From Alphaproteobacteria bacterium bin52 (GTDB lineage: Bacteria > Pseudomonadota > Alphaproteobacteria > Thalassobaculales > Thalassobaculaceae): DNA of 64,000 bases. The position numbers were made by a program, and so were the translations under genes. Where the stretch lies: contig MPMT01000006.1 in the NCBI GenBank assembly GCA_002238645.1, positions 1-64,000 of the forward strand, given 5' to 3'. The notes under the pieces are model-generated. The model did not search any database. It saw only the letters and a list, made by a program, of their open reading frames with translations, and was not told the origin of the DNA. Below are positions 45,160-53,691 of this stretch, one piece after another (position 1 is the stretch's first letter; each line of letters starts with the position of its first letter).

Positions 45160-46566
45160 TCACCAGTCCGGTGGATGCATCCTGTGCCATTCGGTCGCGG
45201 ATTCAAACGCCGCTCCGGCCCGAATCAGCAACGGCTCGGACAACCGGTGGCCAACCAGCTGCACGGAGAGCGGCAGTTCCGAGCGACCCAGTCCGCACGG
45301 CATCGCGATGGTCGGCAGGCCGGCGTAGTCCATCGGAACCGTATAGCGGGAATCCCACGCCCGGCGCTCCGGGGAAATCGGACCGTAGGCCGCACTCGGG
45401 GGATAGGGGATTGCGGCCTGCGGCGTGGACGGGCACAGAAGCAGGTCCGTATCGGCCATTGTCCGGGCAAGCGCTCCGTTGCACTCGAGCCGCAGCTGGT
45501 GCGCCGCCGCGTAGTCTGCAGCACTGTATTGCGAACCCCGATCGAGCCATTCTCCGAACCAGGCGCCATACTCGTCGCGGCGTGCGGGCCAGAAGTCCCG
45601 GTGAGCATGGACCGCCTCGACCGAGCACAGGACCTGCCACCCCTCGAGATAGCGTTCGAGTCCTTCCGGCATCGCCACCTCGACGATGACGGCTCCGAGA
45701 CCCCGCAGGACCTCAAGGCTCGCCATCACCGCATCCGCAAAGTCCGGCGCCAGGTCAGCAAGACCATAGGTCGCATCCCATCCGATCCGTATTCCCTCGA
45801 TGCCGCGGGAGATCCCGGAGAGCATGTCGGGAACCGGGTCGGAAACGGCGGTCGGATCGAGTGGATCGGGACCCGCAATTGCCTCGAGCACAATCCCGGC
45901 ATCCGCCGCGCACCGCGCCAGTGGACCGACGTGGTCGAGCGAAGGCGCCAGATCGAGAACGCCGAACCGGCTCACGCGGCCCCAGGTCGGTTTCACTCCC
46001 ACCGTGCCACACACTGCGGCCGGATGACGGATCGAACCGCCGGTATCGCTGCCGAGCGTCGCGTAGGCGAGTCCCGCTGCGGTGGCGGCCCCGGACCCGC
46101 TTGACGATGCCCCTGGCCAGAACCCCTTGCGCCACGGGTTTTCGGGTACGGTAAAGCCGGGATTATAGCCGGCCATTGCACCTTCGGTGAGGGCCAGCTT
46201 GCCGAGAATGACCGCTCCGGCATCGCGCAGACGCGCAACAACCGTCGAATCGGTCCCGGGCACCCGGTCTGCCATGACGGCGCAGCCACCCGACGTGATC
46301 GTGCCGGAGGTATCGCAAAGGTCCTTTACCGCAACCGGGATGCCGTGCAGCCGTCCCCTGTTGCGACCGGCAGCAAGTTCGGCCTCGGCACGCCGCGCGT
46401 CTTCAAGCGCCTCCTCTGCCATGACGGTCTGGTAGGAGTGCAGCGTCGAATCGAATGCCTCGATGCGCTCCAGCATCATCGTGGCGAGTTCGACCGGCGA
46501 GATCTCGCGCGCGCGGACCAGGTCCGAGACCTCAACGATTGTCCGATAGTGCAAGGGTTCGTCCAT
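45160..46566 (-). CDS. Amidase (amidase-signature family)
   Basis: 468-residue amidase-signature hydrolase with the Ser-cisSer-Lys triad. The Lys is in GIPVAVKDLCDTSG near residue 80. The Ser pair lies in the Gly/Ser-rich block GASSSGSGAATAAGLAYATLGSDTGGSIRHPAAVCG (cis-Ser in GASSSGSG, nucleophile in TGGSIR). CGTVGVKPTWGRVS and the C-terminal YTVPMDYAGLPTIAMPCG are typical. Not GatA-like in context. It sits 15 nt from the tail of a peptide-ABC permease, so it may once have been in an operon importing amides or peptides. Confidence 0.92.
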   Translation of the reverse strand: MDEPLHYRTIVEVSDLVRAREISPVELATMMLERIEAFDSTLHSYQTVMAEEALEDARRAEAELAAGRNRGRLHGIPVAVKDLCDTSGTITSGGCAVMADRVPGTDSTVVARLRDAGAVILGKLALTEGAMAGYNPGFTVPENPWRKGFWPGASSSGSGAATAAGLAYATLGSDTGGSIRHPAAVCGTVGVKPTWGRVSRFGVLDLAPSLDHVGPLARCAADAGIVLEAIAGPDPLDPTAVSDPVPDMLSGISRGIEGIRIGWDATYGLADLAPDFADAVMASLEVLRGLGAVIVEVAMPEGLERYLEGWQVLCSVEAVHAHRDFWPARRDEYGAWFGEWLDRGSQYSAADYAAAHQLRLECNGALARTMADTDLLLCPSTPQAAIPYPPSAAYGPISPERRAWDSRYTVPMDYAGLPTIAMPCGLGRSELPLSVQLVGHRLSEPLLIRAGAAFESATEWHRMHPPDW

Positions 46567-46580
46567 GGTCCCGTTCCAGT

Positions 46581-46682
46581 TCAGCTCGAGCCGCAGCGCC
46601 GCGGGTCGAAGGTGTCGCGGATCCCGTTACCGGACCGGTTGAACGCCACCACCGCGATGGCGATCGCCGCACCGGGAAGAGC
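46581..46682 (-). pseudogene. C-terminal remnant of a DppC/OppC-type ABC permease
   Basis: The last 33 codons before the stop at 46581-46583 read LPGAAIAIAVVAFNRSGNGI then RDTFDPRR plus a short tail. This is the standard end of peptide ABC permeases ('[26 protein letters not shown]'; compare YejE in this window, EAVRDAFDPR). Upstream the frame has no TM helices or EAA loop, so the gene is truncated to its last membrane helix. Being just ahead of the amidase fits loss of an upstream dpp-type operon. Confidence 0.65.
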
Positions 46683-47253
46683 ATGGTGCGCCGTGCAGGT
46701 CTCGGCGGTGCAACCCCGATCCCAGGGAAGGCGGATTATGCACGAAACAGGGATCGAAGTTCCTCCCTTCTCTTTCACCGGTCCACAACCGGCGGAGGAT
46801 GGCATTCCCTGCCCTCGGAACCTGGGGCGCGGCACGTCTTCGTCACACGCTGCGCACGCCCCTGCACCCGAATTGCCACAGCTGCCGGGATCGGTGCCTT
46901 TCCACGGGCGCGGTCATCGGCATGACCCGTCCCCCGGGAGACCTCCACCGCTTCGCGAACGGAGCGTTCCCGCACCGGGTCGGTCGTGGCCCGGCGACAG
47001 CCATCGCGGTTACATACGCCCGGACTGCGCCACAGACGAGCCAGGCCCGGGCGGCCACGCCGATCCCTTTCGGGCTCTCGACGGGGAGCGGCAGTGTTTC
47101 TCGACACTCACCCCGATCTCGCGCGGTGCGCGCGATGATCCCCCGTTGGAAGGCGTCGTGCGCGTGCGGATGCCGGGGTCGATGACGCACGGACCCTGGC
47201 GGCCGGGAGCGACCAATTCCCGCAGACGGGTGTCGGTGTGGTGTAGGACGCGG
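46683..47253. other. Intergenic, no gene recognised
   Basis: About 570 bases between the permease tail and the nucleosidase stop. Open frames are Arg/Pro-rich and unsupported. A short direct or inverted motif search by eye found nothing striking. Confidence 0.5.
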
Positions 47254-48237
47254 TCAATCCGGCTTCGGCAACTCTCGCAACAGTGCCTTGACCACCCTCG
47301 CGGCGTTGCCGGCCGCAAGCTCGAGGAAGACCTCCATCTGGTTCGCGCCTTCGCCGCCGCCGGCGAGGTCGGCGAGGCTGCGAACGGCGATGAACGGCAC
47401 GCCATTCGCGTAGGCAACATGGGCAACCGAAGCGCTCTCCATGTCCAGCACCCGCGCGTCGAAGGTCTCGAAGACCCAGATCCGGAAGGCGGCATTGTCG
47501 ACGAAGGCGCCGCCTGACACACCCGCACCTCCGACGACGATCCGCGGCGTGTCGCGCAGGCACCTGTCCTCTGCCGCACACCGGGCGAGTACCGTTTCCG
47601 GAGCCACACGGCGGACGCCAGCCAGCATCTCCTCATCCGCCGGAAACCAGAACCGGGTTTCCGGAGCCTCGGCACCCTCGCGGGTTACGGTAACCGAGCG
47701 CGGGAACATCATGCCGAAATTCGCGTAGGGGTACTCGAAGAACGGCATCGTGGCCCAGCCGCCCCCCACCTGACGCGCAAACAGCATTTCGAGATACTGT
47801 GCCCACCGATCGGCGATCACGACATCACCGATGTTCAGTCCGGGATCCACGCCGCCCGCGATGCCGGTGAACAGGATGCGCTTGACCGCGAAGTGGTCCA
47901 GGGCGAGCTGCACGGTCATCGCCGCGTTCACGACACTGATCCCGCTCAGAAACAGCACGACGTCGCGGTCTTCCAGTGTGCCGGTGGCAAATGCAACCCC
48001 GTTGAGCGAATGCTCCGACGCTCCCTCGAGTTCCGCCCGAAGAACGGTCATCTCGGGTACAAAGGCGGAAATCACGGCGGTGCGCGGGGTCACATCGTGA
48101 CGATCATGCGCGCCGACCGGTGCAACTGCCGCTGCCAGAAGCGGCACCGAACCGATGGCCACCGCAAGGCAGCGCAGCACTGCCCGCGCGCAGGGAATGG
48201 CCCCGAACTGCGTGATCGTCGCCTTCTTTCCCGTCAT
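47254..48237 (-). CDS. Exported phosphorylase-superfamily (MTA/SAH) nucleosidase-like protein
   Basis: 327 residues. An N-terminal signal peptide (residues about 18-43, ARAVLRCLAVAIGSVPLLAAAVAPVGA) precedes a PNP_UDP_1 domain. Nucleosidase motifs: SGISVVNAAMTVQLALDHF, FTGIAGGVDPGLNIGDVVIA (Gly-rich base/ribose site), and VLDMESASVAHVAYANGVPFIAVRSLADLAGG with the substrate Met-Glu and catalytic Asp. Most MTA/SAH nucleosidases are cytosolic; a signal peptide points to a periplasmic member acting on imported or extracellular nucleosides. ATG at 48235-48237. Confidence 0.85.
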   Translation of the reverse strand: MTGKKATITQFGAIPCARAVLRCLAVAIGSVPLLAAAVAPVGAHDRHDVTPRTAVISAFVPEMTVLRAELEGASEHSLNGVAFATGTLEDRDVVLFLSGISVVNAAMTVQLALDHFAVKRILFTGIAGGVDPGLNIGDVVIADRWAQYLEMLFARQVGGGWATMPFFEYPYANFGMMFPRSVTVTREGAEAPETRFWFPADEEMLAGVRRVAPETVLARCAAEDRCLRDTPRIVVGGAGVSGGAFVDNAAFRIWVFETFDARVLDMESASVAHVAYANGVPFIAVRSLADLAGGGEGANQMEVFLELAAGNAARVVKALLRELPKPD

Positions 48238-48665
48238 GGCGCAAAAGCCTCCCTCGACCGCCAGCCCGTACCAGGGACCGTGGACCCGTCGTGCTGACGA
48301 TAACCGCGTCCCGCAAAACGAGCCTTACCCGAAACCCCGCCGAACGTCAGCCCTCGCGCGCACGCCCTGCAGACGCGACACCCGTCACGCATGGTCCCTT
48401 GGCCCTGCCCCTCGCCCGGGCATGCATGGCGTGCCCGCCGCGTGCATCCGTCCGAATGTTCAGCTCGCCCGGCCGCCGGACCGGAATTCAGCAGCCTCGG
48501 CCACCTAGTTGCGGCTCGCGGCCGGGCCGACAAACCACCGTGCCAACGCCCGTTGCCGCGTCACGCCCATCGGCGATGCTGCGCGGTCGCACACCGGGAT
48601 CGATCAGGCCGGGTTGGCGGCGGGCACGGCCTTGCCACTCGCCCGCGACTTCGGGCAGGTGCCGA
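48238..48665. other. Intergenic, no gene recognised
   Basis: About 430 bases between the nucleosidase start and the cueR stop. It should hold the nucleosidase promoter on its left side. No gene or RNA could be recognised; frames have shadow composition. Confidence 0.5.
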
Positions 48666-49067
48666 TCACTCACCGGAGTGACGCCTGCCCAGTCCGTCGA
48701 TGATGGGACAGTCCGGCCTGTCGTCGCCGCTGCACGCCTCGACGAGATGGGCGAGTTCGTCGTGCAGCGACTGCAGCTCACGCTGCTTGGACGCGATCTG
48801 CTGGAGTCGCCGTGCCGCGATCCGCTTGACGTCGGCGCTTGACCGGCGGCGATCGGCATAGAGGTCGAGCAGCTCGCGGCATTCCCCGATCGAGAACCCG
48901 AACTCCCGTGCCCGACGGACGAAGACGAGCCGGCGGACGGTTTCGTCATCGTAGACCCTGTATCCTGCCGCGGACCGCGCGGCCGGGACCACCAGCCCGA
49001 TGTCGGCGTAGTACCTGACCGTCTTCACCGGCAGACCACACATTGTCGAGGCAGTGGAAATGTTCAT
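48666..49067 (-). CDS. cueR: Copper-responsive MerR-family regulator CueR
   Basis: 133-residue MerR-family activator. The N-terminal winged helix is MNISTASTMCGLPVKTVRYYADIGLV, then RSAAGYRVYDDETVRRLVFVRRAREFGFSI. A long dimerisation helix (RIAARRLQQIASKQRELQSLHDELAHL) leads to the metal loop ACSGDDRPDCPIID. The two Cys are separated by seven residues, exactly as in CueR, and the RRSSADVK segment also matches. This predicts Cu(I)/Ag(I)/Au(I) sensing. ATG at 49065-49067; a TTG two codons upstream is less likely. It is divergent from the copper operon it should control. Confidence 0.93.
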   Translation of the reverse strand: MNISTASTMCGLPVKTVRYYADIGLVVPAARSAAGYRVYDDETVRRLVFVRRAREFGFSIGECRELLDLYADRRRSSADVKRIAARRLQQIASKQRELQSLHDELAHLVEACSGDDRPDCPIIDGLGRRHSGE

Positions 49068-49076
49068 CGCCAAGCG

Positions 49077-49107
49077 TTGACTCTCCTGTTGCTGGAAACC
49101 CTAGGCT
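49077..49107 (+). promoter_or_regulatory. CueR-type promoter/operator
   Basis: -35 TTGACT (49077-49082) and -10 TAGGCT (49102-49107) are separated by 19 bp, the overlong spacing that MerR-family activators correct by twisting DNA. The spacer reads CTCCTGTTGCTGGAAACCC, with the CTGGAA core seen in CueR sites of copA/cueO promoters. It drives the DUF4396-copC-copD-cytochrome operon. Because it lies 10 bp from the cueR start it should also affect cueR. Confidence 0.85.
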
Positions 49108-49137
49108 ACCACCGCGTTGTGGACAAGGGGCACAGAG

Positions 49138-49584
49138 ATGACAGACCTGACCGCCCGAATGGCGATTGACTGGCAATGCCGGGGTACGTGGCACCGGGCG
49201 TCACGCAACACCGGCTGGTGCCTGCTCGGGTGCGCGATCGGCGACCTCGGGACAATCGCCTTCTTCCAGGTGACCGGCATTCCCTGGCCGACGCTGGCGA
49301 TCATGGCCCTCGCGATCGTTAACGGCCTGCTGACCTCGATCGCGCTCGAGACCGTGATCCTGTCCCGCCAGATGGATCCCGGCACCGCGTTCCGCACGGC
49401 GATCGGCATGTCGTTCATCTCGATGATCGCCATGGAGGCAACCATGAATGCCGTCGACTGGGCGCTGACCGGAGGCGCCGTGCTGACCTGGTGGGTGATA
49501 CCGCTGATGCTCGCCGCCGGTTTTGTCACCCCCCTTCCCTACAACTACTGGCGGCTGAAGGCACTGGGGCGCGCATGCCACTGA
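49138..49584 (+). CDS. DUF4396 membrane protein
   Basis: 148-residue membrane protein with about four TM helices. NTGWCLLGCAIGDLGTIAFF, IVNGLLTSIALETVIL and FRTAIGMSFISMIAMEATMN are hallmark segments of DUF4396, which is often found in copper and metal-stress loci. Conserved Cys, Met and Glu within helices could bind Cu(I); the transport role is inferred. It is the first gene of the CueR-controlled operon. Its stop overlaps copC by 10 nt. ATG at 49138 with AGGGGCACAGAG upstream. Confidence 0.85.
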   Translation: MTDLTARMAIDWQCRGTWHRASRNTGWCLLGCAIGDLGTIAFFQVTGIPWPTLAIMALAIVNGLLTSIALETVILSRQMDPGTAFRTAIGMSFISMIAMEATMNAVDWALTGGAVLTWWVIPLMLAAGFVTPLPYNYWRLKALGRACH

Positions 49585-49997
49585 GACCGACAGCACCGGG
49601 GGCCCTGCCTCGCCGGACCTGCGGCGCGCGCACGGCGGCCGCGGGACGATGGTGGTTCCCGCCGATGGCGATGGCGATGCTGGTCGCGCTTGCGGCGTCG
49701 CCGGCACTGCCCCATTCCCGCGTCGATACCACGGTGCCGGCGGACGGCGCGGTCCTGGACCGGACACCCGCCCAGGTGGTGCTGACCTTCGCGAACGGTC
49801 TGCGCCTGACCCGGGTCCTCCTGAGCCACAACGACGGTCCCGAGATCGAGGTCGACCCCGGCTCGCAGACCGGATTTGGTACCCGGTTCGAGCTTGCCAT
49901 CGAAGATCGGGGCAGCGGACGGTACCGCATCGAGTGGCGCGGGTTGTCGGCCGACGGACATGTGATGAAGAACACCCTGGAATTCCGGGTGCGCTGA
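49575..49997 (+). CDS. copC: Periplasmic copper-binding protein CopC
   Basis: 140 residues. An unusually basic leader (RRTCGARTAAAGRWWFPPMA) is followed by a hydrophobic core (MAMLVALAASPALPHS) and then the CopC Ig-like beta-barrel. After cleavage the mature protein would begin at or near His (HSRVDTTVPADGAVL), the N-terminal copper ligand. VLTFANGLRLTRVLLS and the conserved ending YRIEWRGLSADGHVMKNTLEFRV include the Asp/His copper site (SADGH). The ATG at 49575 overlaps the previous gene; an internal ATG inside the leader may be used instead. Delivers copper to CopD. Confidence 0.92.
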   Translation: MPLRPTAPGALPRRTCGARTAAAGRWWFPPMAMAMLVALAASPALPHSRVDTTVPADGAVLDRTPAQVVLTFANGLRLTRVLLSHNDGPEIEVDPGSQTGFGTRFELAIEDRGSGRYRIEWRGLSADGHVMKNTLEFRVR

Positions 49998-50000
49998 GAC

Positions 50001-50873
50001 ATGCCGGACGCCTGGGAACTGGCATCGATTGCGGTCCGGTTCCTGACCGGCCTCGGGTTGCTCGGCTCTGTCGGGCTGGTGCTGGTGCGGATGGTGTTTC
50101 GCTCCGAGACCGAGGACCTGCACCGCTACATCGTGGCCCGGGCAGGCGTTCTGGCGATGCTCGCCCTTGTCGCCACCGCACTGGGGTACATGGTCACGGC
50201 CGGGGCGCTCGTCGACGGGGTCTCCGGCATGATCGACGCACAATTCCTCGGCATGCTCTGGAACACGCCGGTCGGCATGGCGCTGGGCATGCGATGCGCC
50301 GGCCTGGCGCTGCTCCTGGCCGGCCTGTCCTGTGGCGCGTTTCCCCTCGCCGCCGCGGGCGGGCTGCTGGCACTCTGGTCGGTCACCGGTGTCGGCCACG
50401 TGGCGAATACCGACACGCCGTGGCTGCGCATGCTGCTGTTGCTGCACCTCGCCGCCGCCGCGTTCTGGATCGGCATCCTGCTCCCGCTGCGTCACATGCT
50501 GAATGATCCCGGCACGCACGCGCTTGCGGCCATGCTGGGTACCGGGTTCGGGGCCATCGCGCAGGTCGCCGTCCCGGCCCTGGTCGTCGCTGGAGCGGTG
50601 ATGGCGTGGCGCCTGCTCGGACACCCGTCAGCACTGATCACAACCGGGTACGGAGTGACCCTGCTAGTCAAGCTCGGTGCGGTCGCCGGTCTGCTGACAG
50701 CCGGAGCGGTCAACAGGTTCCGGTTCGTCCCCGCCCTGCGCACGGGCGACAGGACAGCGGCGAGGGGGCTGCGTCGATCGATTGCCGTCGAGACGATTCT
50801 GGTCTGTCTGGTGCTCATGGCAACTGCCGTGCTCACCACGCTTGCCGGCCCGGCACGCGGGACCGGGATGTGA
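50001..50873 (+). CDS. copD: Copper resistance/uptake membrane protein CopD
   Basis: 290-residue polytopic membrane protein with about eight TM helices. CopD-type features include VRFLTGLGLLGSVGLVLVRMVF, ALWSVTGVGHVANTDTPWLRMLLLLHLAAAAFWIGILLPL (conserved GH...H and W-G), and YGVTLLVKLGAVAGLLTAGAVNRFRFVPAL. It pairs with periplasmic CopC to bring copper into the cytoplasm for cuproprotein assembly. The ATG at 50001 is 3 nt after the copC stop. Confidence 0.93.
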   Translation: MPDAWELASIAVRFLTGLGLLGSVGLVLVRMVFRSETEDLHRYIVARAGVLAMLALVATALGYMVTAGALVDGVSGMIDAQFLGMLWNTPVGMALGMRCAGLALLLAGLSCGAFPLAAAGGLLALWSVTGVGHVANTDTPWLRMLLLLHLAAAAFWIGILLPLRHMLNDPGTHALAAMLGTGFGAIAQVAVPALVVAGAVMAWRLLGHPSALITTGYGVTLLVKLGAVAGLLTAGAVNRFRFVPALRTGDRTAARGLRRSIAVETILVCLVLMATAVLTTLAGPARGTGM

Positions 50874-50901
50874 AACAGGCCCCTAACGGGAGGGACGGAT
50901 C

Positions 50902-51345
50902 ATGATCACGGCCGCACGGATACTCGCGGTGTTGTTCGTGGGCTGGCCCGTGGTTGCAAGCGCCGACCACGAACTGGAGAACCGCGACACCGCCAGGGGC
51001 CAGGTGCTGTACCAGGAGCACTGCGCATCCTGTCATGGCGCCGAACTTGAGGGACAGGCGAACTGGCGGACTCCGGGAGCCGGCGGCATCCTGCCCGCGC
51101 CTCCGCACGACGCGAGTGGCCACACCTGGCACCACGACAACCGCCTGCTGTTCGATTACACGAAGCTGGGCGGCGAGGCGCTGATGCGCGAACGCGGCAT
51201 TTCCGGGTTCGGGAGCGGCATGCCCGGGTTCGCCGACGTGCTGGGTGACGAGGAGATCTGGGACATTCTGGCGTGGATCAGGTCCACCTGGCCCGACGAC
51301 ATCCGGGAAATCCAGTCCGGACGCAACCCGGAACACCGGCGGTGA
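50902..51345 (+). CDS. Exported class I cytochrome c in the copper operon
   Basis: 147 residues with signal peptide (ITAARILAVLFVGWPVVASA) and one heme c site CASCH near residue 41 with the preceding GQVLYQEH helix. The axial Met is probably in GFGSGMPGFADVLGDEEIWDILAWI. A His-rich loop (PPHDASGHTWHHDNRLLF) resembles the copper-locus cytochromes found with CopC/CopD, and may bind metal. Its place last in the CueR operon implies a redox role in copper handling. ATG at 50902 behind GGGAGGG. Confidence 0.9.
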   Translation: MITAARILAVLFVGWPVVASADHELENRDTARGQVLYQEHCASCHGAELEGQANWRTPGAGGILPAPPHDASGHTWHHDNRLLFDYTKLGGEALMRERGISGFGSGMPGFADVLGDEEIWDILAWIRSTWPDDIREIQSGRNPEHRR

Positions 51346-51360
51346 CCCGGCAACCGCCGG

Positions 51361-52653
51361 TCACCGTCCCGCAGCGATCCGGTCGCGCCACCGGTACCAG
51401 GCAACGGCCGCGGGCAGGAACCAGGGTCGACCGGTATACAACGGCCGGGTCGAAAACGGCACGCGGTCGAAGCCGGTACGGCTTTCCGGACGCCCGAGCA
51501 CCCGCTGGCCCAGCCTCCTGCCGAGGTAGCACGCCATCGACACTCCCGATCCGCAGTAGCCCATGGCGTAGTGAACGCCATCGTGCTCGCCGACATGCGC
51601 CAGCCTGTCGAAGGTATAAGCGACGAAGCCCATCCAGGAGTGGCTGATCCTGACGCCCGAGAGTTCGGGAAACAGCCGGACAAGATCCCGACGCAACAGG
51701 GCACCCGCCCTGAGCGGCGAGGCCTCGCCCGTGGTGACCCGCCCGCCGAAGAGGATGCGGGTGCGATCCGGCGACGGCCGGTAGTAGTAGATGACGTCGC
51801 GGGTGTCGCTGATCACCCGATCGGTCGGCAGCAGGCAATCGAGCACGCCCGGCGCCAGCGGTTCGGTCGCGATCATGTAACTGCCGATCGGGATCACGCG
51901 TCGGCGCAGCCACGGCACCAGACCGTCGGTATAGCCGTTGGTGGCCACGATCACCGTGCCGGCTTCGATGTCGCCGCGCGAGGTGGTCACAGTGGTCCCG
52001 CTGCCGGCGCGCACCAGCCGGCTGGCCCGGCAGCCGGTGACCAGGATCACGCCGGCGGCGCGGGCACGGTCCAGCAGTCCGCGATGCAGGCGTGCGGGAT
52101 CGACCGAGGCGTGGGAGGCGTAGACGACACCACCGCAATAGGCATCGGTCCCGATTTCACGATGCTGGTCCGCGCGGGGAACCGCCCACGCCTCGCCGGC
52201 GCGATCATCGATCGAACGGGTGAGCCTTTCGTAGGCCGCCCGGCTGTGCGCGGCATGGAACCGGCCCGGTACCCGAAAGTCGCAATCAATGCCCTCCTCG
52301 CGCACGAAATCGCCGATCCAGGCCAGCGCGGCGCGCCCCTCGGCGACGACCTCGCGCGCGACGTCGGCTCCGTGACGGCGGGCCAGATCGTCCTCCTCCG
52401 GCTTGATGCTGGTGCTGATCTGCCCGCCGTTGCGCGAACTGCAGCCCCAGCCGGCGGTCTCGGCCTCGAGCACGACCACCTCGCGTCCGCCCCGGGCCAG
52501 CTGCAGCGCCGCGGAAAGCCCGGTGTAGCCGGATCCGACCACCACCACGTCGGCGCGACCGGGCACGTCGACCGCCGCCGCGGGCTCTGGCGGGGTCCGG
52601 TCCCACCAGTAGGGTGCCGGCCGGAAGGTGTCGGTCACGCCCGTGTTGCTCAT
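51361..52653 (-). CDS. FAD-dependent amine oxidoreductase (DAO/GlpD-like; gamma-glutamylputrescine oxidase type)
   Basis: 430-residue flavoprotein of the DAO family. The dinucleotide motif is VVVVGSGYTGLSAALQLARGGREVVVLEAE near residue 36. The SSRNGGQISTSIKPE loop is typical of PuuB/OrdL-like oxidases, and the C-terminal HYAMGYCGSGVSMACYLGRRLGQ is the FAD-contact helix. Substrates of relatives are gamma-glutamylputrescine or N-methyl amino acids. It overlaps the upstream methyltransferase by 4 nt (ATGA), suggesting a joint operon. Confidence 0.88.
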   Translation of the reverse strand: MSNTGVTDTFRPAPYWWDRTPPEPAAAVDVPGRADVVVVGSGYTGLSAALQLARGGREVVVLEAETAGWGCSSRNGGQISTSIKPEEDDLARRHGADVAREVVAEGRAALAWIGDFVREEGIDCDFRVPGRFHAAHSRAAYERLTRSIDDRAGEAWAVPRADQHREIGTDAYCGGVVYASHASVDPARLHRGLLDRARAAGVILVTGCRASRLVRAGSGTTVTTSRGDIEAGTVIVATNGYTDGLVPWLRRRVIPIGSYMIATEPLAPGVLDCLLPTDRVISDTRDVIYYYRPSPDRTRILFGGRVTTGEASPLRAGALLRRDLVRLFPELSGVRISHSWMGFVAYTFDRLAHVGEHDGVHYAMGYCGSGVSMACYLGRRLGQRVLGRPESRTGFDRVPFSTRPLYTGRPWFLPAAVAWYRWRDRIAAGR

Positions 52654-53549
52654 CTGTTCTGATCCCCCGGATTTCCGCCCACCGCATCCGCCAGCGACTG
52701 CCGGGCGCTGCCCGGGCGCAGCGGCCGCTGCTGGACCGGGTGCGGGACCCAGCCCGTCATGGTCAGGATCCGGAAACTGGCCCGGATCCGGCCGTCCGCA
52801 GTCGCATGGCGCTGCCTGTAGAGTTCGGCGGTCCGCATGAACAGCGCCGCCCGCGAAGGCGTGCGCCGGCGCTCCACCACCAGGTTGGTCTCCGCCATGC
52901 CTCTCAGGTCCCGCATCAGGTCGAACGCCGTGTCGTATGTGACGGTGATCTCGTCGCTGTCGACCACCGGCAGCGCGAAACCGGCGCGTTGCAGCAGGCT
53001 GCCGAGATCGCGGACATCCGCCATCGGAGAGGTCCTCGGACTTAATCCACCCATGATCTCGAGTTCCGCCTGCGCCAGGCAGTCACGAAGCTCGCCCAGG
53101 GTCCCGGCTCCGAGCATTGACGCGAGCAACAGCCCGTCCGGCCGCAGCGCCCGGCGCAGCTGTACCAGTGCGCCCGGCAGATCGTTGGTCCAGTGCAGTG
53201 TCAGGCAACTGACCACCGCGTCCAGGCTGGCCTCGGCAAACGGGAGCAGTTCCTCGTCACAGGCGAGCGCCGGTCCCCGCCGCACCGCGGCCTCGGCCAT
53301 TGCCACCGACAGGTCGGCATGGACGAGCATGCGCGGCCGGCAGGCGCGGGGCCAGACCTCGGCCAGCACCCCGGTGCGGCTGCCGAGGTCGAGTACGGTG
53401 GCAAACTCCCGGTTGAGATCGAGCAGGCGTTCGAGCAGGCGTGCTGCCGCCTCGCGCAGCAGAAAATCGTGGTCGTCGAACCCGGGCGCAGCCCGGTCTC
53501 GCCGCTCCCGCAGCAGGCGACGGTCGAAAGGTGCGTGGCCGGGCTCCAT
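52650..53549 (-). CDS. SAM-dependent methyltransferase, NDUFAF5/BioC-like
   Basis: 299-residue class I methyltransferase with the SAM motif VLDLGSRTGVLAEVW near residue 52, the acidic end of strand 2 (LVHADLSVAMA), ALACDEELLPFAEASLDAVVSCLTLHWTNDLP and LRRALRPDGLLLASMLGAGTLGELR. The latter two match the BioC/NDUFAF5 family (arginine hydroxylase of a complex I subunit in mitochondria). The alphaproteobacterial homologue's target is not established from sequence. ATG at 53547-53549. Divergent from the HIBADH gene. Confidence 0.87.
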   Translation of the reverse strand: MEPGHAPFDRRLLRERRDRAAPGFDDHDFLLREAAARLLERLLDLNREFATVLDLGSRTGVLAEVWPRACRPRMLVHADLSVAMAEAAVRRGPALACDEELLPFAEASLDAVVSCLTLHWTNDLPGALVQLRRALRPDGLLLASMLGAGTLGELRDCLAQAELEIMGGLSPRTSPMADVRDLGSLLQRAGFALPVVDSDEITVTYDTAFDLMRDLRGMAETNLVVERRRTPSRAALFMRTAELYRQRHATADGRIRASFRILTMTGWVPHPVQQRPLRPGSARQSLADAVGGNPGDQNR

Positions 53550-53691
53550 GACGCGACTATGCCACGAACCGGCCGGCCTGTGGCATGGACCGGTAGCCGT
53601 CTAGCGCCGCAGCGCGTGTCGGTCTATCGTCGGACCCGACGCCGTGCGGAACGGATCCACGGCGCGGACAGACCCGGCGGGAGAAAATGAC

